DNA of 64,000 nt from Brevundimonas vesicularis (GTDB lineage: Bacteria; Pseudomonadota; Alphaproteobacteria; Caulobacterales; Caulobacteraceae): assembly GCF_027105095.1 (NCBI RefSeq), contig NZ_CP114278.1, positions 1,302,001 to 1,366,000 on the forward strand. The letters run 5' to 3'. A program made the position numbers and the translations under genes. Every line of letters begins with the position of its first letter. The first letter of the stretch is position 1. The notes beneath the pieces were generated by a model. That model was not told the DNA's origin and made no database searches. It worked only from the letters and a program-made list of their open reading frames with translations. Below, piece after piece: positions 28,313-38,736 of the stretch.

Positions 28313-28774
28313 TTAGTTGACCGTCGCCTTGACGATCTTGCCGGGGCTGCGCGGCGGCTCGCCCTTGGGCAGGGCGTCGACGTGTTCCATGCCCGATTCG
28401 ACCTGGCCCCAGACGGTGTACTGGCGGTCCAGGAAGGTGGCGTCGTCGAACACGATGAAGAACTGCGAGTTGGCGCTGTTGGGGTCCGAGGTGCGGGCCA
28501 TCGAGCAGACGCCGCGCACGTGCGGCTCGGCCGAGAACTCGGCCTTCAGGTTCGGTTTCTTGGAACCCGAGGTGCCGGTGCCGGTCGGATCGCCGCCCTG
28601 GGCCATGAAGCCCGGGATCACGCGGTGGAAGACCACGCCGTCGTAGAAGCCTTCCTTGGCCAGTTCGGTGATGCGTTCGACGTGGCCGGGCGCCAGGTCG
28701 GGGCGCAGCTTGATGACCACGTCGCGGGCTTCGCCGTCGCCGGTGTCCAGGGTGAAGGTCAGGGTGTCGGCCAT
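28313..28774 (-). CDS. ppiB: Cyclophilin-type peptidyl-prolyl isomerase
   Basis: The product has 153 residues from the ATG at 28774, which gives a leaderless cytoplasmic protein; the longer open frame is unlikely. FYDGVVFHRVIPGFMAQGGDPTGTG contains the catalytic Arg and Phe/Met/Gln of cyclophilin A, followed by NSANSQFFIVFDDATFLDRQYTVWG. It speeds proline isomerisation during folding. Confidence 0.93.
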   Translation of the reverse strand: MADTLTFTLDTGDGEARDVVIKLRPDLAPGHVERITELAKEGFYDGVVFHRVIPGFMAQGGDPTGTGTSGSKKPNLKAEFSAEPHVRGVCSMARTSDPNSANSQFFIVFDDATFLDRQYTVWGQVESGMEHVDALPKGEPPRSPGKIVKATVN

Positions 28775-28846
28775 GTCGGTCGTCCTCTTTGGGTTGATTT
28801 GAGGCGGGACATAGCCCGCAACGCCGGTCGGGGCTATGTGGGAACG

Positions 28847-29557
28847 ATGAGCGAAGACGAAAAGCCCCAGGAACGCCGCCGGATGGTGAAACCGCCCACC
28901 GGCGGAACCGCCGCCGGACGCGGCATGGGCACCAAGATGAAGACGGCCGACACCAAGTCGATGTCGAGCCAGCAATGGATCAAACGCCAGCTGTCGGACA
29001 AATGGTCCGAAAAGGCGCGGGCCGAAGGCTGGCGCTCGCGCGCGGCCTTCAAGCTGATCGAGATCGACGACAAGTTCCGGCTGATCAAGCGCGGGTCAAA
29101 GGTCATAGACCTGGGCGCGGCGCCGGGCGGCTGGGTTCAGGTGGCCTTGAACCGGGGGGCGGGCGCGGTGGCGGGGGTGGATTTGCTGATGATCGCGCCG
29201 ATCCCGGGCGCGACCCTGCTTCAGGCCGATTTCACAAATCCGGGCGTGGACCAGCAGTTGATCGACGCCATCGGCGGGGCGCCGGACCTGGTGCTGTCGG
29301 ACATGGCGCACAATACGGTCGGGCACCGCCAGACGGACCATCTGAAGATCATCGCCCTGATCGAGATCGCCGCCGACTTCGCCATTCGCACGTTGCGGCC
29401 CGGCGGCAACTTCGTCTCCAAGAACTTCCAGGGCGGGGATGCCGGCGGGGTTCTGGCGCGGCTGCGCGAGGAGTTCGAGACGGTGAAATACGTCAAGCCG
29501 GCGTCGAGCCGTAAGGACAGCGCCGAGGTGTTTCTGGTCGCGCTGAACAAGCGCTGA
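28847..29557 (+). CDS. rlmE: 23S rRNA (uridine-2552-2'-O) methyltransferase
   Basis: The product has 236 residues. A basic, Gly-rich N-terminal tail is followed by RSRAAFKLIEIDDKF, VIDLGAAPGGWVQVA (SAM site), VLSDMAHNTVGH, FVSKNFQGG and SAEVFLVAL. These supply the K-D-K-E catalytic tetrad of RrmJ/FtsJ. It methylates the A-loop of 23S rRNA and supports late assembly of the large subunit. It is divergent from the cyclophilin gene. Confidence 0.94.
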   Translation: MSEDEKPQERRRMVKPPTGGTAAGRGMGTKMKTADTKSMSSQQWIKRQLSDKWSEKARAEGWRSRAAFKLIEIDDKFRLIKRGSKVIDLGAAPGGWVQVALNRGAGAVAGVDLLMIAPIPGATLLQADFTNPGVDQQLIDAIGGAPDLVLSDMAHNTVGHRQTDHLKIIALIEIAADFAIRTLRPGGNFVSKNFQGGDAGGVLARLREEFETVKYVKPASSRKDSAEVFLVALNKR

Positions 29558-29561
29558 CGCG

Positions 29562-30107
29562 TCAGGCGGCGGCTGCGCTCGCGCGGGCCCGACGGTCCTC
29601 CATGCGGGTCCAGATGCGGTCGTGCAGCGTGAAGAAGAGCGTCTGCACCAGAGGCTCGACCATTCCGATGGTCAGCGCCGTGCGGATGTCGTTGGTCAGG
29701 GCGTAGGCCACGGCGACCGCCACGGCGAAATGCATAACGCCGTAGGTGACGGTCTTCAGCGCGATCTGTTTGAAAGACCGGGGCAGGGCGTGGCTGTGGC
29801 CGTGATGGGCGTCGTGCGAGCGGCGCTGTTCCTCGGGCGACATGATGTCGAGGCGGGCGGTGAAGGCCTCTGTCGCCTCCTCAATATTGGAGGCCATGCG
29901 CCGCCGCTCGACCTTGTGCCAGACGCGGTCGTGGACGGTGTAGGCGATGGTCTGAAAGATCGGCTCGACCATGCCGACGGCTAAGGCGATGCGCCAGTCG
30001 CGGGTGATGGCGAAGGCGACCAGAATGGCGACAATCAGGTGCATGACGCCATAGCTGGCGATCTTCAGAGCCAGTTTGCGCGCGGTGCTGAGGATGACGC
30101 CGACCAT
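29562..30107 (-). CDS. Protein with two DUF2061 repeats
   Basis: The product has 181 residues formed by two similar halves. KLALKIASYGVMHLIVAILVAFAIT...RIALAVGMVEPIFQTIAYTVHDRVW is repeated as KQIALKTVTYGVMHFAVAVAVAYALT...RTALTIGMVEPLVQTLFFTLHDRIW. Each half is a DUF2061 unit with two membrane helices and the conserved GMVEP and HDR. The halves are joined by a His-rich linker (HDAHHGHSHALP). The function is unknown. Confidence 0.85.
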   Translation of the reverse strand: MVGVILSTARKLALKIASYGVMHLIVAILVAFAITRDWRIALAVGMVEPIFQTIAYTVHDRVWHKVERRRMASNIEEATEAFTARLDIMSPEEQRRSHDAHHGHSHALPRSFKQIALKTVTYGVMHFAVAVAVAYALTNDIRTALTIGMVEPLVQTLFFTLHDRIWTRMEDRRARASAAAA

Positions 30108-30168
30108 GCGGAGAGAATGGTGAGCGGCCCTGCAGGTTGCAAAGCAATAAAATCTATCGGGCCCATAA

Positions 30169-31692
<1,524 letters not shown>

Positions 31693-31698
31693 GCGACC

Positions 31699-32094
31699 AT
31701 GACGACCGAACTCACCTATCTGGCCCTGACGCTGATCCTGGCCCTGGTTCAGATCTTCCTGCCCGCCGGGGCGCGGACGGCCGAGTTCGGCTCGAAATGG
31801 AATGCGGGTCCGCGCGACGAGACGCCGGAGGCGAAGAAGCCGCTGACCGGCCGTCTCGAACGCGCCCAGGCCAATCTGTACGAGACTCTGCCGCTGTTCA
31901 CCGGCGCAGTGTTGATCGCCCATGTCATCGGCGCGTCCAGCGCCCTGACGGTGTGGGGCGCGGCGCTCTATTTCTGGGCGCGGGTGGTTTATGTGCCGCT
32001 CTACGCCTTCGGCGTTCCCTATGTCCGGTCGCTGGTCTGGGTGGTCTCGCTTGCGGGACTGGTCATGGTCCTGGCGTCCCTGTTCTTCGTTTGA
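31699..32094 (+). CDS. MAPEG family membrane protein
   Basis: The product has 131 residues with four hydrophobic segments. RLERAQANLYETLPLFTGAVLIAHV is the MAPEG signature around the conserved Glu-Arg...Asn. Bacterial MAPEG proteins are glutathione-linked membrane enzymes of mostly unknown substrate. It starts 6 nt after guaB. Confidence 0.88.
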   Translation: MTTELTYLALTLILALVQIFLPAGARTAEFGSKWNAGPRDETPEAKKPLTGRLERAQANLYETLPLFTGAVLIAHVIGASSALTVWGAALYFWARVVYVPLYAFGVPYVRSLVWVVSLAGLVMVLASLFFV

Positions 32095-32103
32095 AAGCCT
32101 GAA

Positions 32104-33492
32104 TTGACCCCAGCCGCTCGCCTCGCCGCCGCCGCCTCCGTCCTGGACTCCATCGCCCAGGGTCGCCAACCGGCCGAGGCCGTCATGAAGGCCTGGGGCA
32201 CGGCCAACCGCTACGCCGGGTCCAAGGATCGGCGCGCCATCGCCGACCGGGTCTATAAGGTGCTGCGCGCGCGCGGCCGCCTGTCGTGGATCATGGGCGG
32301 GCGTGAAGACGGTCGGGCCCTGGTCATCGGTTCGCTGCACGCCATCGACGGTCTTTCGCTGGAAGAGATCGAAGCCCTGCATTCGGGCGACGGCTATGGC
32401 CCGCGCCCGCTGTCCAAACAGGAGCGTAGCCGCATCACGGCCGGTCAGGGCGAACTGCCGGGCTGGGTCGTCGCCGGCCTGCCTGAGTTCGTCGTCGAGG
32501 ATTTCAAGGCCACCTTCGGCGATCGCTGGGCCGAGGAAGCTCACGCCCTGATGGCGCCGCGCGCGCCGATCGACCTGCGCGTCAATGATGCAGGCGCCAC
32601 GGTCGATGAGGTCGAGGCCGAACTGAAGGCCGCAGGGCTGGACGTGTCGCGCACGCCCTGGTCGGCCGTCGGCCTGCGCGTGCCGTCGGAACCGCCGCCT
32701 AACATCCAGGCGCTGGACGGCTTCAAGGCCGGTCGGTTCGAAATCCAGGACGAAGGCAGTCAGGTCGTCTGCTGGCTGGCGGGCGCCGCACCCGGCATGA
32801 CGGTGGTGGATTACTGCGCCGGCGGCGGCGGCAAGACGCTGGGTCTGGCCCAGGCGATGAAAGGGCAGGGCAAGCTGGTCGCCTCGGACGTTGTCAACAA
32901 GCGGCTGGAGAACATCCGTCCTCGCCTGCAGCGCGCAGGCGTCGAGGCGGAGCTGGTCCTGATCGGTCAGAACGGCGGGGGCCTGGAAGACCTGAACGGG
33001 CAGGCCGATCTGGTCTTCGTCGATGCGCCCTGTTCGGGGTCCGGCACCTGGCGTCGTCGTCCCGAGGACGCCTGGCGTCTGACCGCCGAAGAAGTCGAAA
33101 AGCTGCACGGCCTGCAGGTGCGTATTTTGAGCCAGGCGACCAAGCTGGTGAAGCCGGGCGGCCGTCTCGTCTATGTCACCTGTTCGATGCTGGCGCGCGA
33201 GAACGAGGCCAGCGTGGACGCCTTCGAGGCTTCACATCCTGAGTTCCGGCCCGTTCCGATCCTCCCCCGCGCAGCGGGGGAGGGGGACCACGCGCAGCGT
33301 GGTGGAGGGGGCGACCACGGTTCTGACGTCGGGGATGGGTTTGCCCCCTCCCCCGTGGACGGGGGAGGATTTTTGACGCCGGCGGCGCAGGCGAAGTTCG
33401 CCGAGCTGGCGTCCGGGGCGCGGCTGCGCCTGTCGCCGGCCTCGGCCGACACCGATGGATTCTTCGCCGCCGTCTACGAGCGCGCGGCATGA
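32104..33492 (+). CDS. RsmB/NOP2 family RNA (cytosine-C5) methyltransferase with an in-frame repeat insertion
   Basis: The product has 462 residues from a TTG, 9 nt after the MAPEG gene. An N-terminal NusB-like helical part is followed by a class I SAM domain with VVDYCAGGGGKTLGLA, the catalytic VDAPCSGSGTWRRRPE and the second Cys in YVTCSMLARENEAS. It methylates a cytosine in rRNA or tRNA. Residues about 386-422 are encoded by a G/C-palindromic repeat (33261-33368) and read as a Gly-rich insert, after which normal sequence (TPAAQAKFAELASGARLRLSP) resumes. The 3' end overlaps the next gene by 4 nt. Confidence 0.9.
   Translation: MTPAARLAAAASVLDSIAQGRQPAEAVMKAWGTANRYAGSKDRRAIADRVYKVLRARGRLSWIMGGREDGRALVIGSLHAIDGLSLEEIEALHSGDGYGPRPLSKQERSRITAGQGELPGWVVAGLPEFVVEDFKATFGDRWAEEAHALMAPRAPIDLRVNDAGATVDEVEAELKAAGLDVSRTPWSAVGLRVPSEPPPNIQALDGFKAGRFEIQDEGSQVVCWLAGAAPGMTVVDYCAGGGGKTLGLAQAMKGQGKLVASDVVNKRLENIRPRLQRAGVEAELVLIGQNGGGLEDLNGQADLVFVDAPCSGSGTWRRRPEDAWRLTAEEVEKLHGLQVRILSQATKLVKPGGRLVYVTCSMLARENEASVDAFEASHPEFRPVPILPRAAGEGDHAQRGGGGDHGSDVGDGFAPSPVDGGGFLTPAAQAKFAELASGARLRLSPASADTDGFFAAVYERAA
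33261..33368. repeat. Palindromic repeat element inside the RsmB-like gene
   Basis: Three hairpins are visible. The first is a perfect 10-bp stem with GCA loop (33261-33283), the second a 6-bp stem with the same GCA loop (33288-33302), and the third an 8-bp stem with loop GTGGAC (33347-33368). In addition 33304-33312 is complementary to 33343-33351. This resembles the C/G-rich intergenic palindromes abundant in Caulobacterales genomes (from memory), here sitting inside a coding region without breaking the frame. Confidence 0.8.
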
Positions 33493-34202
33493 AGCTGGCG
33501 CGGCATGGCGGGGTCTCGCTGCTCTACGTCATGGCCGCGCCTGCTGAATATGGCCCGCACCTTCAGGCCCGGATCGCGCCGCTGATGACCGGCGTCGGTC
33601 CGGTCGAGGCCGCCGTGAGCCTGGGCGCCGCCCTGGCGCGGCTGGAGGCGGCGGGCGATCGGCCGGATCTGATCGTATCGCTGGGATCGTGCGGATCGCG
33701 GGTGCTGGATCATGCGGCGGTCTATCAGGTCTCATCTGTCGCCTATCGCGACATGGACGCCAGCCCGCTGGGTTTTCCGAAGGGCGTGACCCCCTTGCTG
33801 GACCAGCCCGCCGTCCTGTTTTTGCCGTGCCCGATCCCCGGCGTGCCGACGGCCTCCCTGTCGACGGGTGCGAACGTCGTGTCCGGCGCCGCCTATGACG
33901 CCATCGACGCCGAGATGGTGGACATGGAGACCTGGGCCCTGGCCCGCGCCGCCCAGACCTTCGGTGTGCCTCTGATCGCCCTGCGCGGCGTATCGGACGG
34001 TCGCGCCGAGTTGAAGGCTTTGGAGGATTGGACCTCGACCCTGCATCATGTGGACGAGAACCTGGCCGCCGCCCTCGATCGCCTGATCGCCGTGCTGGAG
34101 GCCGACGGCTCCGCCGCTCTTGAGTTTCCCGCCCTTGAAATATCGGCCCCGCCCGGCCAAGACCCCGCCCATCCTCCCGCCCCGGATTCGATCACGCCAT
34201 GA
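33489..34202 (+). CDS. Phosphorylase/nucleosidase superfamily protein (MTA/SAH nucleosidase-like)
   Basis: The product has 237 residues. [21 protein letters not shown] and [14 protein letters not shown] match the nucleosidase fold, and [28 protein letters not shown] contains the Glu that binds ribose and the catalytic Asp region of MTAN enzymes. It probably cleaves an adenosine- or purine-type nucleoside; placement between an SAM-dependent enzyme and guaA fits purine or SAM salvage. ATGA overlaps on both sides. Confidence 0.8.
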   Translation: MKLARHGGVSLLYVMAAPAEYGPHLQARIAPLMTGVGPVEAAVSLGAALARLEAAGDRPDLIVSLGSCGSRVLDHAAVYQVSSVAYRDMDASPLGFPKGVTPLLDQPAVLFLPCPIPGVPTASLSTGANVVSGAAYDAIDAEMVDMETWALARAAQTFGVPLIALRGVSDGRAELKALEDWTSTLHHVDENLAAALDRLIAVLEADGSAALEFPALEISAPPGQDPAHPPAPDSITP

Positions 34203-35761
34203 CCACGCCGCAAGACCACCAAAAGGTCCTCATCGTCGACTTCGGCAGCCAGGTGACGCAGTTGATCGCGCGCCGCCTTCGCGAGGCCAGCGTCTATTGC
34301 GAGATCCATCCGTTCCAGAAGGCCGAAGCGGCTCTGACGGCCATGAACCCGGCGGCCATCATCCTGTCGGGCGGTCCTGAGAGCGTGCATGAAGAGGGCA
34401 GTCCCCGCGCGCCGCAGGGCGTGTTCGAGGCCGGCGTGCCGGTGCTGGGCATCTGCTACGGCGAGATGACGATGTGCGAGCAGCTGGGCGGCAAGGTCGA
34501 GGGCGGCCACACGCGCGAGTTCGGCCGCGCCGAGATCACGGTTCAGAAGGCCTCGCCGCTGCTGGCTGACCTGGCCCCCGCCGGCGAGAACGAAGAGGTC
34601 TGGATGAGCCATGGCGACAAGATCGTCGCCATTCCGCAAGGCTTCGACGTGGTCGCCTCGTCCGAGGGTTCGCCCTATGCGGTGATCGCCGACGAGAGCC
34701 GTCGCTTCTACGGCGTGCAGTTCCACCCCGAGGTGATGCACACGCCTCGCGGCCATCAGATGCTGAAGAACTTCACCCACGGCATCGCGGGCTTGAAGGG
34801 CGACTGGACCATGGCCGCCTATCGCGACGAGAAGATCGCCCAGATCCGCGAACAGGTCGGCGACGCCAAGGTGATCTGCGGCCTGTCGGGCGGGGTGGAC
34901 TCCTCGGTCGCCGCCGTCCTGATCCATGAGGCCATCGGGGATCAACTGACCTGCGTCTTCGTGGACACCGGCCTGCTGCGCAAGGACGAGGCAACCCAGG
35001 TCACGACCTTGTTCCGCGAGCACTACAATATCCCGCTGGTGCATGTTGATGCGTCGAAGGAATTCCTCGGCGAATTGGCCGGTCAGTCGGACCCCGAGAC
35101 CAAGCGCAAGATCATCGGCCGCGTCTTCATCGAGATCTTCGACCGCGAGGCCAGCAAGATCGAGGGCGCTGAATTCCTTGCCCAGGGCACCCTTTATCCC
35201 GACGTGATCGAGAGCGTGTCGTCGTCCAGCGGCAAGGCCCATGTCATCAAGAGCCACCACAATGTCGGCGGCCTGCCGGACTATATGAAACTCAAACTGG
35301 TCGAGCCTCTGCGCGAGCTGTTCAAGGACGAGGTCCGCGCCCTGGGCCGCGAACTGGGGCTAACCGACGCCTTTGTCGGCCGCCACCCGTTCCCCGGACC
35401 GGGCCTGGCCATCCGTATCCCCGGCGAGATCACGCCGGACGCCGTCGAGACCCTGCAACAGGCGGACGCCATCTATCTCGACGAGATCCGCAAGGCGGGC
35501 CTCTACGACGAGATCTGGCAGGCCTTCGCCGTCCTGCTGCCCGTCAAGACCGTCGGCGTCATGGGCGACGCCCGCACCTATGAAAAGGTCCTGGCCCTGC
35601 GCGCCGTCTCCTCCACCGACGGCATGACCGCCGACTTCTACCAATTCCCCTGGGATGTTTTAGGCAAGACCGCCACCCGCATCATCAACGAGGTCCGCGG
35701 CGTCAACCGCGTCGTCTACGACGTGACGTCCAAGCCGCCCGGGACGATCGAGTGGGAATAG
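34199..35761 (+). CDS. guaA: GMP synthase (glutamine-hydrolysing)
   Basis: The product has 520 residues. The N-terminal glutaminase domain has Cys86 in GICYGEM and HPEV; the ATP-pyrophosphatase P-loop is [15 protein letters not shown]; the C-terminal dimerisation domain ends in KPPGTIEWE. It aminates XMP to GMP. The gene is intact at its 3' end, and a tyrosine recombinase gene lies 290 nt further on. The end of guaA is a known insertion hotspot for genomic islands. Confidence 0.97.
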   Translation: MTTPQDHQKVLIVDFGSQVTQLIARRLREASVYCEIHPFQKAEAALTAMNPAAIILSGGPESVHEEGSPRAPQGVFEAGVPVLGICYGEMTMCEQLGGKVEGGHTREFGRAEITVQKASPLLADLAPAGENEEVWMSHGDKIVAIPQGFDVVASSEGSPYAVIADESRRFYGVQFHPEVMHTPRGHQMLKNFTHGIAGLKGDWTMAAYRDEKIAQIREQVGDAKVICGLSGGVDSSVAAVLIHEAIGDQLTCVFVDTGLLRKDEATQVTTLFREHYNIPLVHVDASKEFLGELAGQSDPETKRKIIGRVFIEIFDREASKIEGAEFLAQGTLYPDVIESVSSSSGKAHVIKSHHNVGGLPDYMKLKLVEPLRELFKDEVRALGRELGLTDAFVGRHPFPGPGLAIRIPGEITPDAVETLQQADAIYLDEIRKAGLYDEIWQAFAVLLPVKTVGVMGDARTYEKVLALRAVSSTDGMTADFYQFPWDVLGKTATRIINEVRGVNRVVYDVTSKPPGTIEWE

Positions 35762-35768
35762 TCCCGAA

Positions 35769-35860
35769 CCTTCGGTAGCATTCGGTATCGCTTCCGAAAC
35801 GGACTCTAAAGGCCTGACAACATTGTGAATTCTGTCGAGACCCTTCGGAGCCATTCGGAG
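35769..35860 (+). promoter_or_regulatory. Two paired TTCGG boxes between guaA and the integrase
   Basis: CCTTCGG followed by ATTCGG occurs at 35769-35785 and at 35842-35858, each with the TTCGG cores exactly 10 bp apart. A third, inverted copy lies in front of alpA (38555-38579). Ten-bp spacing places both cores on one face of the helix, as in recombinase arm sites or excisionase/regulator sites. The role is inferred. Confidence 0.5.
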
Positions 35861-35869
35861 GGTCTTTTT
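35838..35869 (+). terminator. Rho-independent terminator after guaA
   Basis: A 12-bp stem (AGACCCTTCGGA with TTCGGAGGGTCT, two G-T pairs) with loop GCCA is followed by five T. It lies 77 nt after the guaA stop and overlaps the second paired TTCGG box. Confidence 0.75.
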
Positions 35870-36051
35870 CCGTTTTGTCGGACTGCGCGACGGTACGCGG
35901 CTGCATTGATCTGGCGGACTCGGGCTCATACCGTTGTGACATCGGGCCCCGCCCTGACGGTATTCATTCCCAGCAAGTCGTTGAGATAACTAGGAAAAAA
36001 CCGTCTCGGCGTGACCGAATTCGAGGATCGACGGACAGAGGCGATTATACC

Positions 36052-37305
36052 GTGCTTACCGACACCGCACTGAAGAATTTGCGCCCGAAAGCAAGGGCTT
36101 ACAAGAGTACCGACAGGGACGGCATGTACGTCTATGTCTCGACGGGCGGCGCAATCTCATTCCGCTACGACTATCGCTTTAACGGCCGTCGAGAGACCTT
36201 GACGCTCGGTCGCTACGGTCGGGCCGGACTCACGCTGGCCCAAGCCCGCCAGCGGCTTATCGAGGTGAAGAAGGCGATCGCGGACGGGGTGTCGCCCGCA
36301 GTCGAAAAGCAGCGCGCCAAACGTCGCCTGAAGGAAGCTCAGGATTTCGCACAGGTCGCCCAAGGCTGGATGGACCGCGCGCCGATGGCGGACAGCACCC
36401 GCGACATGCGCCGGGCCATCTTCAATCGGGACGTTCTGCCAAAGTGGAAGAACCGCCTGCTGAGCGAGATCACACCTGACGACCTGCGGGCGCACTGCAA
36501 GACGATTGTGGATCGCGGGGCGCCCGCCACGGCGATCCACGTCCGGGATATCGTCAAACAGATCTACGGCTGGGCCATCCTCCACGGTGAGAAGATCGAC
36601 AACCCTGCGGATGACGTGGGTCCGGCTTCGATCGCCACCTTCCGACCGCGCGATCGGTCACTCAACCCAGCCGAAATCCGGATCATGCTGATGCTCTTGG
36701 GTGAGGTGGCGACCCTGCCGACCATCAGGCTCGGCTTGAAGTTCATCCTGCTCAGCATGGTTCGGAAGAGCGAACTTCAGGACGGGGTCTGGACCGAGGT
36801 GGATTTCGACAATGCGGTCTGGTCGATCCCGGCTGCGCGCATGAAGCGCTCACGCCCTCACAACGTCTACCTCTCCACCCAGATGCTCGACATCCTCGTC
36901 GCTCTGAAGACCTGCGCCGGCAACTCGAAATACATCCTGCCGTCGCGCTATGACGCCGATGCGCCGATGTCGCGGGCGACTTTCAACCGCGTCACCAGTG
37001 CGATCGCTGAAAGGGCCGGAAAGGGTAACCTTCCGCTCGAGCCCTTCACCGTGCACGACCTGCGGCGGACGGCCTCGACCCTGCTGCACGAGATGGGCTT
37101 CAACTCGGACTGGATCGAGAAAGGGCTCGCTCACGAAGAGCGATCTTCGCGAGGCGTCTACAACAAGGCGGAGTTCGAGACCCAGCGCCGCCACATGGCG
37201 CAGGAATGGTCGAACGCCGTGGACGCCTGGGAAGCGGGCCGCGCCTACACGCCGGTTCTGACCGTGTCAGAGGTCAGCGCACCGCGTTTTGATCCGAAAT
37301 TTTGA
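36052..37305 (+). CDS. Tyrosine recombinase / integrase (P4-like, DUF4102 N-terminus)
   Basis: The product has 417 residues from a GTG at 36052; the frame is open upstream but the sequence there is noncoding in character. The N-terminus (LTDTALKNLRPKARAYKSTD, DGMYVYVSTGG, LTLGRYGRAGLTLAQAR) is the DUF4102 arm-binding domain. The catalytic set is complete: Arg238, His335 and Arg338 (HDLR), His361, and the nucleophile Tyr370 in RGVYN. It should insert and excise the adjacent element, probably at the end of guaA. Confidence 0.93.
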   Translation: MLTDTALKNLRPKARAYKSTDRDGMYVYVSTGGAISFRYDYRFNGRRETLTLGRYGRAGLTLAQARQRLIEVKKAIADGVSPAVEKQRAKRRLKEAQDFAQVAQGWMDRAPMADSTRDMRRAIFNRDVLPKWKNRLLSEITPDDLRAHCKTIVDRGAPATAIHVRDIVKQIYGWAILHGEKIDNPADDVGPASIATFRPRDRSLNPAEIRIMLMLLGEVATLPTIRLGLKFILLSMVRKSELQDGVWTEVDFDNAVWSIPAARMKRSRPHNVYLSTQMLDILVALKTCAGNSKYILPSRYDADAPMSRATFNRVTSAIAERAGKGNLPLEPFTVHDLRRTASTLLHEMGFNSDWIEKGLAHEERSSRGVYNKAEFETQRRHMAQEWSNAVDAWEAGRAYTPVLTVSEVSAPRFDPKF

Positions 37306-37306
37306 A

Positions 37307-37438
37307 ATGCGTCGGGATGCCAGCAGAAAATGCAGGAAGCAGGACATGATCGACGCGCGGGATAAGGCTGCCGCCACCAAGCGCACGGCCGTCCGGCCGG
37401 GACTGCGCAAGCGGTCGCCGGACCTGTTGGGACTGTAG
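37307..37438 (+). CDS. Possible small basic protein of 43 residues
   Basis: An ATG one base after the integrase stop opens a 43-codon frame that ends 3 nt before the next gene. The product is very basic (MRRDASRKCRKQD...). Tight packing between two genes supports translation, but composition alone could produce it. No family is recognised. Confidence 0.3.
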   Translation: MRRDASRKCRKQDMIDARDKAAATKRTAVRPGLRKRSPDLLGL

Positions 37439-37441
37439 GCC

Positions 37442-37981
37442 ATGGCCGGGCCGTATTTTCCGCCGCTGGAAGTCGCGGGGCAGACGCTCGAGTTCGACCA
37501 TCTCGAGCCCTTCGTGCTGGAGATGGCCACCCAGTCGCGTCCGAACGGCGTGAAGATCGATGTCCGGTTCAGCAACCACTGCTTCAGTGAAACCTTCGAC
37601 GCCGCCCAGCACGACGAAACTGCGGTCACGGTCTGGGATGGTCCGAGGCGGCGCGTCTTCTGTCCGATCCGCTATGGGCTGTCGCAGGCGCTCCCGCATA
37701 TCCTGAAGGGTCTGCCGACGGCGCACGTCTATCAGACCCCGGAGGCGAACTTCCTGCGGATCGGCGTGCGCAACGACGGCGGAGCAGGGGACTACAGGGT
37801 CTTCTTTCGGGTCAAGCGCGGCGCCGACGCCGGCGTCGATCTCAAGCTCTTCGTGGAAAGCGCCTACAGCCCGGAGCCGGCGCAGGCGCTCGCCATCGCC
37901 CACATGAGCAAGGTTCGTTTCGCCGTCCTGATCGACAAGACGCTGAAAGGCGAGAAGCTGAAGTTTCACCGCAAAAGATAA
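37442..37981 (+). CDS. Hypothetical protein of the integrase region
   Basis: The product has 179 residues, soluble, with mixed beta and alpha character and no signal peptide. No family is recognised by eye. It follows the integrase closely and ends in a strong hairpin that contains its stop codon, so it is probably part of the recombination module. A role in element maintenance is only a guess. Confidence 0.65.
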   Translation: MAGPYFPPLEVAGQTLEFDHLEPFVLEMATQSRPNGVKIDVRFSNHCFSETFDAAQHDETAVTVWDGPRRRVFCPIRYGLSQALPHILKGLPTAHVYQTPEANFLRIGVRNDGGAGDYRVFFRVKRGADAGVDLKLFVESAYSPEPAQALAIAHMSKVRFAVLIDKTLKGEKLKFHRKR

Positions 37982-38003
37982 GGGCGCCTGGAGGCGCCCT
38001 TAT
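37978..38003 (+). terminator. Strong hairpin overlapping a stop codon
   Basis: A perfect 11-bp stem (ATAAGGGCGCC, loop TGGA, GGCGCCCTTAT) includes the TAA of the 179-residue gene. No T-run follows, apart from the TTAT inside the stem. It likely terminates the integrase-module transcript. Confidence 0.6.
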
Positions 38004-38240
38004 CAGAAGTCACTCGGTAGCCGCTTCCGGGATCGAAATCCCTATCTCGCTCACGCGTGGACCTCCGAAGAGGCGGGTGAGGCTGTTTCAACCGATCTGG
38101 CCTCGGGACGACATATAGCTCGCGGGGGTGAAGAAATCAATTATCGGCCATGGACGCCCCTGTCCCGTCGTCCGGGGCTCAACCATCCCCGGCTGAAGCA
38201 AGCTATGACCCGCTCGCCGCTTTCTGAATCGAGGCGCGGC
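38004..38240. other. Noncoding stretch between integrase module and alpA
   Basis: No credible gene is seen on either strand. A short GGGATCGAAATCCC palindrome at about 38030 resembles a tRNA T-arm only superficially. Confidence 0.5.
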
Positions 38241-38522
38241 TTACAGGTGCGGTCGGGAGGCGCTCGCCCCGTGGTGGACGGGGCGTGATCGGCGCAGGCG
38301 CACATCCGGAGCCTTGGCCGGCGTGACGGGGGTGCGGCGGCGTTTTTCCAGCCAGGACTGCACCTCCGACAGATCCCAGACCACGCATCGCGGCGTCAGT
38401 CGGAAGCGTTTGGGGAATTCTCCGCGCTGCTCCATCTCCCAGATGGTGCTGTCTGCGAGTGGCACCATCTGGCGCAGTTCCGGTTTCTTGATCGTTCGCG
38501 GGAGGGAATCTGAGCGGGCCAT
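38241..38522 (-). CDS. AlpA-family regulator / excisionase-like protein
   Basis: The product has 93 residues from the ATG at 38522. KKPELRQMVPLADSTIWEMEQRGEFPKRFRLTPRCVVWDLSEVQSWLEKR is the AlpA/MerR-like winged helix that recognises a phage-type regulatory site (VPLADSTIW, FPKRFRL, WDLSEVQSWL). Such proteins switch on integrase genes or direct excision. A long basic tail follows. The paired TTCGG motif lies 33-57 nt upstream of its start. Confidence 0.88.
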   Translation of the reverse strand: MARSDSLPRTIKKPELRQMVPLADSTIWEMEQRGEFPKRFRLTPRCVVWDLSEVQSWLEKRRRTPVTPAKAPDVRLRRSRPVHHGASASRPHL

Positions 38523-38554
38523 CTTTCGATCTCCATCGGCTATCCAGTCCGATA

Positions 38555-38579
38555 GAATCGAACCGAAACGCACCGAAGG
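38555..38579 (-). promoter_or_regulatory. Paired TTCGG motif upstream of alpA
   Basis: On the minus strand CCTTCGGTGCGTTTCGGTTC reads like the box after guaA (CCTTCGGTAGCATTCGGTAT), with the cores again 10 bp apart, and a shared CGGACT a little further on. It may let AlpA or the recombinase control its own gene and act at the element end. Confidence 0.5.
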
Positions 38580-38736
38580 CGAAACCCGACAGGATGCGAT
38601 GTGACGTTTGCGGGACGAACCCGCCCGGACACTTCATCGCCGACCGCCGTAGACGAGGCCGCACCACACGCCGTTTAGGTCGAGGTTCAGCCGCCAAATC
38701 GTCGATGTGACGGCGGCAATCGGAACCTACGGGGGG

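Noticed and set aside
38010..38070. T-arm-like GGGATCGAAATCCC, considered as a tRNA fragment at an attachment site
   Set aside because: No acceptor, D or anticodon arm can be drawn around it and the loop lacks the TTC core.
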